Below are positions 7,401 to 10,455 of a DNA stretch of 10,455 nucleotides, piece after piece. Under the pieces are notes generated by a model. That model made no database searches, was not told the DNA's origin, and saw only the letters and a list, made by a program, of their open reading frames with translations. Numbering within the stretch: the stretch's first letter is position 1; every line of letters starts with the position of its first letter. This stretch comes from Actinomycetales bacterium (GTDB lineage: Bacteria; Actinomycetota; Actinomycetes; Propionibacteriales; Nocardioidaceae): NCBI GenBank assembly GCA_012513165.1, contig JAAZCT010000322.1, positions 1-10,455 of the forward strand. Reading direction: 5' to 3'. A program made the translations under genes and the position numbers.

Positions 7401-8087
7401 ACTGCGGTGGACGGCAAGGTAGAGGTCGTGTGGGCTGACGACGGCGACACGGATGGTCATTCGCTGCGCGCCCGCCAGCTGGAACTGCCGCCGGTTGATG
7501 GACCTGTGGTGGAGCCGGTCAAGGCTGATTCGACCTTAAGTGCAGGTGCCGTGAAGGTTGCTTACGGTAAGGCTTCGACCGTTGTGGTCAAGGTTGGTCC
7601 GGCTGATGCAACTGGCCGGGTGCAGGTGCTGCGCGGTTCGACCGTCCTCGGATTCGCTGAGGTTCGTGATGGTGTGGCTCGCGTTGGAATTGGCGGACGA
7701 CTGTTGGTTCCCGGCACTCACAGCTTGCGGGTGGCCTACTTGGGCAGCGACACGGTCGAGCCGTCAACTGGGGTCGTGAGAGTCGCGGTGACCAAGGCGC
7801 CTGCTTCGGTTCGTTCGGTCAAGGTTTCGACCTCGAAACCGCGGGTGAAGCGGACGAAGTTGACCGTAACGGTGCGAGTTGCTTCGACCACGGGCGTTCC
7901 GGCTACCGGCAAGGTTCGCGTCAAGGTCGGTTCGAAGACGTATAGCTCCACCGTGAAGAACGGTGTCGCGAAGGTCAAGATCCCGAAGCAAAAGAAGCGG
8001 GGCACGAAGAAACTGTCGATCAGCTATGCGGGTTCGAGCACGGTCGAGAAGTCCAAGACGGTGGTGAAGCGCGTCCGTTGGCGCTGA
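4410..8087 (+). CDS. Large secreted protein: five lamin-tail domains, phytase-esterase-like propeller, two Ig-like repeats
   Basis: From GTG 4410 the product has 1225 aa. Residues 1-31 are a Sec signal peptide with a likely cut after AIA. Five lamin-tail-like domains follow, opening near residues 39, 168, 305, 437 and 600 with the strand pattern (K/A)hNEh. Each continues through an hELxNtG strand, and most reach a (W)PAGtHAT...GRCxDGxGaF ending. Residues about 735-1025 resemble the esterase-like phytase/SdiA-regulated propeller, with SGVVFDP and three EG(V/I/M)A motifs (E805, E870, E989). Two Ig-like bacterial repeats occupy about 1038-1130 and 1131-1225. The second is very rich in Lys/Arg and ends RVRWR. 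There is no LPxTG motif and no C-terminal membrane span, so it is probably secreted or held to the wall by charge or domain contacts. Lamin-tail domains are common in actinobacterial exoproteins, often beside nucleases or phosphatases. Here no nuclease domain is seen, and activity is unproven. Confidence 0.87.
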   Translation: MRTQPRGLTAFMAAVVGLSSFAIGLAPAAIASTNPTDLKINEVLSDGTDFVELKNTGSEAIDLHGLKFIDGGGGTPADLVTETTLLAPGGYYSFEPNTAWGIGLGKGDSATILAADGTTIIDTITWPAGTHATPSFGRCADGTGAFVINTTATRDAANNCPNPYATIALNELRSNDSAGGKDFVELTNTGSNPIDLSALTFVDNDPAHEPLAFATEGTTLAPGAYFSFETDAVNGGNGYGLGKGDSVTILDGDTVVDTYQIPAGEHATPSVGRCPDGVGAFATTLSATPGAANDCPAVPGADSIKINEVNSDPDDWFELTNTGAGPVDVSGWRYSDSTTATTFAIPGGTIVPAGGFVTIPSEVGLGKGDSVHLYLADGLTQLDATTWPAGTHATSWGRFPDGTGSFQVLEPSANAANKTSGPVTEPPALDPNWDDIEINEMTSLNAGDPGNPGFADAVELFNKGSHPVTIEGWKQTDSGAASGATALKLADLKVWNGTELVPATTWVIEPGGYVTFSSKKGLSGEGDGVKIYGPEGASQLVDQASYGDGDAGVSGNYTSDARAFAVCPDGSDEFWRVTRNSFGYSNADACETKSRRFETKVVVNEVSNIAAKAELLNTGTTAEDISGWELVSTDGSVAFTVPANTVLGAGELFLADPVNGLKSVDSISIRNPLGASILAHTWSEDGHESYSRCDFFGKVSYVETPQATWGAANACPELASSNWPGPAAIRTADAADAFTDLDANDEGDVSGVVFDPQDPTILWAAMNKGRLFKMHKVGDQFEVLPEWDGGIPVRFTDGAGELDAEGVAVGPDGAIYLTSERDNARAKSVSANKIARFDVSNVTASTTELVATHQWDVNDMVVTGTNLGLEGIAYVPDSFLVDSGWTVNGAAYKANDYDTPGLFVAAVEATGNLHFFSLPVGGAPVEVKVERSGFPWSMDVAYDADRKMLWALCDDSCGGVYNTLKVTNGDFAVSNSYQRPGGMPNLNNEGMAIAPWSTAVDGKVEVVWADDGDTDGHSLRARQLELPPVDGPVVEPVKADSTLSAGAVKVAYGKASTVVVKVGPADATGRVQVLRGSTVLGFAEVRDGVARVGIGGRLLVPGTHSLRVAYLGSDTVEPSTGVVRVAVTKAPASVRSVKVSTSKPRVKRTKLTVTVRVASTTGVPATGKVRVKVGSKTYSSTVKNGVAKVKIPKQKKRGTKKLSISYAGSSTVEKSKTVVKRVRWR
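4524..6560 (+). repeat. Five tandem lamin-tail-domain repeats within the secreted protein
   Basis: Five units of about 130-165 codons share an opening NE motif, an hEL(x)NtG strand and a glycine-rich loop. In units 1-3 the loop is nearly identical (IGLGKGDS, YGLGKGDS, VGLGKGDS). At DNA level, 18 bases at 4716-4733 recur exactly at 5127-5144 and with three changes at 5499-5516, which suggests recent duplication or gene conversion of units 1-3. Units 4 and 5 are more diverged. Paired cysteines recur at 139/160, 274/295, 567/590 and 693/715; unit 3 has Phe399 and Thr419 at the two places. Confidence 0.8.
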
Positions 8088-8101
8088 CCTCGTTGCGGAA
8101 A

Positions 8102-8154
8102 CCAGGCGGTGTCGGTTCGGCCTTCTCGGGCCCGAGCCGGCACCGCTGGCTTTT
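8102..8154 (+). terminator. Intrinsic terminator after the lamin-tail protein gene
   Basis: Fifteen bases after the stop codon, the arms 8102-8120 and 8132-8149 form an 18-bp GC-rich stem with one bulged G (8105/8106) and two G-U pairs, enclosing an 11-base loop. CTTTT (8150-8154) follows directly. On the minus strand only three Ts follow, so it may also slow transcripts coming from the convergent HTH-nucleotidyltransferase gene, but less well. Confidence 0.8.
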
Positions 8155-8182
8155 CCGGCAGCGCCGCGAGTGCGGCCGAAAT

Positions 8183-8761
8183 TCAGAAGATCGTGACTAG
8201 TTCGAGGTGAGCCGATGCCTTGATCTGCTTGACCAAAGCATCCTCTGGTTGGGCCCATTGTTTTACGGATCTCAGGACCGGGTTCACTTCGATTCCGAGG
8301 CGGACTGCAGCCCGGTCGGCGGCCTCATAGACATCAGCGCGATTGACCTTGCCGATCACGAGTACATCGATATCGTGCGGAGGCGGCCCCGCTTGGCCGG
8401 CGTATCGGGCCGCCCAAGAACCGAAGATCACAACCTGTTTCATGCCCGGGAATACGAATTCATCGGCGATCACGACTCGTGGACCGAAAGTGACCTCAAG
8501 AAGTTGAGTAAGTGGATTTGCGGCTGGGTTGTTGAGGGCAGCGCGGATGAGTCGGTTTCGCCCAAGGGATCGACTAACGATGAGACCGGCCTCGTCTAGG
8601 CGAACTACCTCCCGGTGCAAGGTAGACAAAGGCACATCGAGCCGCTCGGCGAGATCGCTCACGCCGAACTCGGTGTCGGGATGCAAATAGAGCCACATCA
8701 ACAACTCCGCCTGGTGTTGGGACCGGAACAGGGGAAGTAAGGCCGGCGCATTGCTACGCAT
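8183..8761 (-). CDS. Winged-helix DNA-binding protein fused to a nucleotidyltransferase domain
   Basis: The start is ATG 8761 (192 aa), not an upstream in-frame codon that would run 90 codons into the 3' end of the VWA gene; a leaderless promoter sits right before 8761. Residues about 14-72 are a winged helix of ArsR/MarR type (EFGVSDLAERLDVPLSTLHREVVRLDEAGLI, then a basic wing SLGRNR). Residues about 95-190 are a Pol-beta-type minimal nucleotidyltransferase: hFGSW (G114, S115) followed by DID (D130, D132), with E158 in IEVNP a candidate third acidic residue. Such HTH-NTase proteins are known in actinobacteria and archaea, some as stand-alone regulators and others related to the antitoxin/MNT side of toxin systems. 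No HEPN partner gene is adjacent. It may bind its own promoter; the transferred nucleotide and target are unknown. Confidence 0.83.
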   Translation of the reverse strand: MRSNAPALLPLFRSQHQAELLMWLYLHPDTEFGVSDLAERLDVPLSTLHREVVRLDEAGLIVSRSLGRNRLIRAALNNPAANPLTQLLEVTFGPRVVIADEFVFPGMKQVVIFGSWAARYAGQAGPPPHDIDVLVIGKVNRADVYEAADRAAVRLGIEVNPVLRSVKQWAQPEDALVKQIKASAHLELVTIF

Positions 8762-8767
8762 AACTGA

Positions 8768-8797
8768 AAGATATATCCCATTTATAGGGAAAGTCAA
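8768..8797 (-). promoter_or_regulatory. Leaderless promoter of the HTH-nucleotidyltransferase gene with internal inverted repeat
   Basis: On the minus strand, -35 TTGACT (8797-8792), an 18-bp spacer and -10 TATCTT (8773-8768) are followed by six bases and the ATG (8761), so the transcript should start at the ATG. A TCCC-N7-GGGA inverted repeat (8776-8790) and an adjoining GATATATC palindrome (8770-8777) lie between and over the core elements, a natural place for an operator bound by the gene's own winged-helix product. The last point is inference. Confidence 0.6.
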
Positions 8798-8819
8798 GGC
8801 GCTAGCCCACTCTTCGGTA

Positions 8820-8836
8820 CGGGTTCCGTGGACCCG
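8820..8836 (-). terminator. Possible hairpin after the VWA gene
   Basis: CGGGT...ACCCG arms extend by a G-U and a C-G pair to a 7-bp stem with a 3-base loop, just past the VWA stop codon (8841). No run of Ts follows on the minus strand, so it may slow RNA decay or act as a weak terminator only. Confidence 0.3.
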
Positions 8837-8840
8837 CGGG

Positions 8841-10136
8841 TCAGGCCTCGTTCGCCGAGTTTCGCGGATCGCGACGGCCGCGTTTGCGGCTTTGTAGGTG
8901 ATAGGACTCGCGGCTGATCTTTGAGAGCGTGGACGAGCCAGTGGGTCCCATGCGGGTGCTGCGTTCTTCGAGCAGCGAGACGTCATCGATTTCGCTGCGA
9001 ATACTGGGCTTGAGCGTTTCAGGAGCGGCATCGAGCGAGGCGAGCAAGCGAGCTTTCGCTTCGCTCATGAGCCGCTGCCCGGCTTCGAAATCATGGCGCT
9101 CGAATGCTTCGGACGCTTGTCGTTTTGATTCTTGAGCCGTCTGGAACAACTTTTCGGAATGAACCACGGGATCGGGGATTCGGCCCGCTGCTTCATCGCC
9201 CGGAACGATGTTGACCATGAGCGGCAAGACCGCAGTCTGTTCAATCAACGCCGGCAACTCCACATACGACAGTTCGAGCGAGGCGATCTTGGCCAGCCCG
9301 AGGGCCGCCATCGCTGGAACACGGAAAGCCAACAACACTTTGCGTGCCTCCTCGGCGTAGAGGTCGCCGAGTTCGATCATGACGTGTCCGTCGGCAATCT
9401 GGGTGGCCGGAAGATCGTTATAGATCTTGAGGAACTCGACGTGGGGTTCGAAGTCGATTACCAGTGACGCGCCCTGAACCGTTTTGTTCAACAGTCCGTC
9501 GACTTCGCCGGCAATCGCGGCTCCCGCTTCGTCCGGGTTCTCGGCGAATACGTGATTGCCGGAACCAGCGCGCGCGATCGCGGCCAGCAGGGTTTCGTCG
9601 TAGCCCTGGCCATAGCCGAGGGTCGAGGTGACGATTCGTTCGGTGTAGGCCTTGGCTGTGATCGATGCAAAATCGTCTGGTGCGGCGATGCCGGTGTTGA
9701 CGTGGCCGTCGGAAACGATCAGCACGGTTGCACCGGTTTCGCCCGCGACTCGGCGAGCTTCTCTGAGCCCGCGAAGGTATCCCGCAGAGAGGTCCGTCAT
9801 GCCGCCTGGTTGGATCTGGTTGATGCGGCTGATGACGGAGTCTTTGTCTTCGAGTGGGCCTGCGGCGACCACCACGTGGGCTTCGGTGTCGAAGGTGACG
9901 AGCCCGAAGTTGTCGGTGGGGTTGAGGCGTTTGACCAGGGCGACGAGCGCCTGTTTGGCGCCCGCTAGTGGCGCGCCACTCATGGAACCGGAACGATCCA
10001 GCACCACCTGAAGCGTTGCTTGGGCGCGTGTCGTTGTGGTGTGAAGCGGCGGCGCTTCCATTTCGAACAGGACCGCGACTTCGTCAGCGGTTTCGTGTGC
10101 GACGAGGTTGACGTCGAGTAGTGCATTGATTTTCAT
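8841..10136 (-). CDS. Cytoplasmic VWA-domain protein with complete MIDAS
   Basis: The start is ATG 10136 (431 aa), preceded by an AGGGGG ribosome site four bases upstream; further in-frame codons upstream would run back through the promoter. Residues about 40-215 are a von Willebrand factor A domain with all metal-ion-dependent adhesion site parts: VVLDRSGSMSG (D47, S49, S51), T114 in GGMTDLS, and D143 in IVSDGH. The region from 220 to about 315 is beta-rich and matches the domain that follows the VWA in YfbK/Ca-activated-channel-like bacterial proteins. Residues 325-370 are a charged helical stretch, and the tail is basic (SRKRGRR). No signal peptide or membrane span is seen. VWA proteins of this type bind partner proteins through a Mg ion and often act with MoxR-type AAA ATPases, none of which is in the window. 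It has a damage-type promoter of its own (10191-10213). Confidence 0.85.
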   Translation of the reverse strand: MKINALLDVNLVAHETADEVAVLFEMEAPPLHTTTTRAQATLQVVLDRSGSMSGAPLAGAKQALVALVKRLNPTDNFGLVTFDTEAHVVVAAGPLEDKDSVISRINQIQPGGMTDLSAGYLRGLREARRVAGETGATVLIVSDGHVNTGIAAPDDFASITAKAYTERIVTSTLGYGQGYDETLLAAIARAGSGNHVFAENPDEAGAAIAGEVDGLLNKTVQGASLVIDFEPHVEFLKIYNDLPATQIADGHVMIELGDLYAEEARKVLLAFRVPAMAALGLAKIASLELSYVELPALIEQTAVLPLMVNIVPGDEAAGRIPDPVVHSEKLFQTAQESKRQASEAFERHDFEAGQRLMSEAKARLLASLDAAPETLKPSIRSEIDDVSLLEERSTRMGPTGSSTLSKISRESYHLQSRKRGRRDPRNSANEA

Positions 10137-10190
10137 GGGGCCCCCTTCAGCCGATGTGCCCCAGCGCCCGAGTCGCCGGGGACATGTATG

Positions 10191-10213
10191 ACTGTAGGGA
10201 TCGCCACTGACAG
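10191..10213 (-). promoter_or_regulatory. RecA-NDp / PafBC-type DNA-damage promoter of the VWA gene
   Basis: On the minus strand CTGTCAGTG (10213-10205), eight bases, then -10 TACAGT (10196-10191) fits tTGTCRgtg-N8-TAnnnT. Between the -35-side motif and TAC it differs from the site at 3420-3442 at only two positions, both in the N8 spacer. The predicted start, about 10184, gives a leader of roughly 50 bases with the AGGGGG site, so unlike the other copy it is not leaderless. Confidence 0.8.
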
Positions 10214-10248
10214 GTTTGCTTTTGTTCTTCGCCGCGGCGCCAACTCGG

Positions 10249-10446
10249 TTACTCGTTGAAGCGAAGCCCGAACGAGTCTTTGAGTGTCTTGTATTGCTCG
10301 GCGCTGAGCCGGCCACTCATGTAAAGCGCGGTGACACGCACGAACGAGTTGTCACCTGCGATGGGTAGGTCGTCGGCGAAGCGTTCGGCTTTCGCCGCGT
10401 CGCTTTCATACTCTTTGGGACTCACCCACGTGCCGAGCTTGCCCAT
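10249..10446 (-). CDS. Small hypothetical protein, possibly cut by the window edge
   Basis: The frame runs from ATG 10446 to the stop at 10249 (65 aa) and stays open for the three codons left before the window end, so the true start may be outside. The product is charged and helical, with no signal peptide. Its end (residues about 41-60, LYMSGRLSAEQYKTLKDSF) loosely resembles the SHOCT short C-terminal helix pair, which usually tails larger proteins; this is a weak likeness. It lies upstream of the VWA gene on the same strand, 112 bp away, with the damage promoter in the gap. Confidence 0.55.
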   Translation of the reverse strand: MGKLGTWVSPKEYESDAAKAERFADDLPIAGDNSFVRVTALYMSGRLSAEQYKTLKDSFGLRFNE

Positions 10447-10455
10447 GCGCTCGGC

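Noticed and set aside
8762..9031. N-terminal extension of the HTH-nucleotidyltransferase protein
   Set aside because: It overlaps the VWA gene in another frame and reads as a low-quality shadow; the leaderless promoter fixes the start at 8761.
9891..9920. TTGTCGGTG on the plus strand inside the VWA gene
   Set aside because: The -35-side motif is perfect but the -10 place reads GCGTTT, and it lies within a gene on the opposite strand.
10137..10316. 60-codon N-terminal extension of the VWA protein
   Set aside because: It reads through the damage promoter and into the end of the neighbouring gene; a ribosome site supports ATG 10136.

Overview
The window looks like chromosomal DNA from an actinomycete (Actinomycetota). 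Base composition is moderately GC-rich. Proteins include a CAP-domain exoprotein, a short lipobox lipoprotein, a secreted lamin-tail/Ig protein and a YbjN/T3SS-chaperone-like (TY-Chap-type) protein. Most telling, two promoters match the actinobacterial RecA-independent DNA-damage motif (RecA-NDp, read by PafBC). At least two genes appear to be leaderless, which is common in this phylum. I cannot name the genus.

Layout. 1-148 is the 3' end of a secreted CAP-domain protein. 257-1495 (+) is a lipoprotein of probable beta-propeller type. It converges on a minus-strand pair, with the two stop codons sharing four bases. That pair is a chaperone-like coiled-coil protein (2277-3413) followed by an N-formylglutamate amidohydrolase family enzyme (1492-2280), joined by an ATGA stop/start overlap. 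3521-4231 (-) is an unrecognised 236-aa acidic protein. 4410-8087 (+) is a 1225-aa secreted protein with a signal peptide, five lamin-tail-like domains, a phytase-esterase/SdiA-regulated-like propeller, two Ig-like repeats and a basic tail. It ends at a good intrinsic terminator (8102-8154). On the minus strand follow a winged-helix/nucleotidyltransferase protein (8183-8761), a cytoplasmic VWA protein with a complete MIDAS (8841-10136) and a small protein at the window edge (10249-10446).

How it fits together. The main finding is regulatory. The promoters of the chaperone-amidohydrolase operon and of the VWA gene, about 6.8 kb apart, carry nearly the same 23-bp element: CTGTCAGTG, 8 bp, then TACnnT. 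This is the RecA-NDp/PafBC architecture, and no LexA-type box was seen. The inference is that these genes of unclear role are induced together by DNA damage independently of RecA/LexA. The rest looks like a surface/export module (CAP protein, lipoprotein, lamin-tail protein) plus a self-contained HTH-nucleotidyltransferase regulator with its own leaderless promoter.
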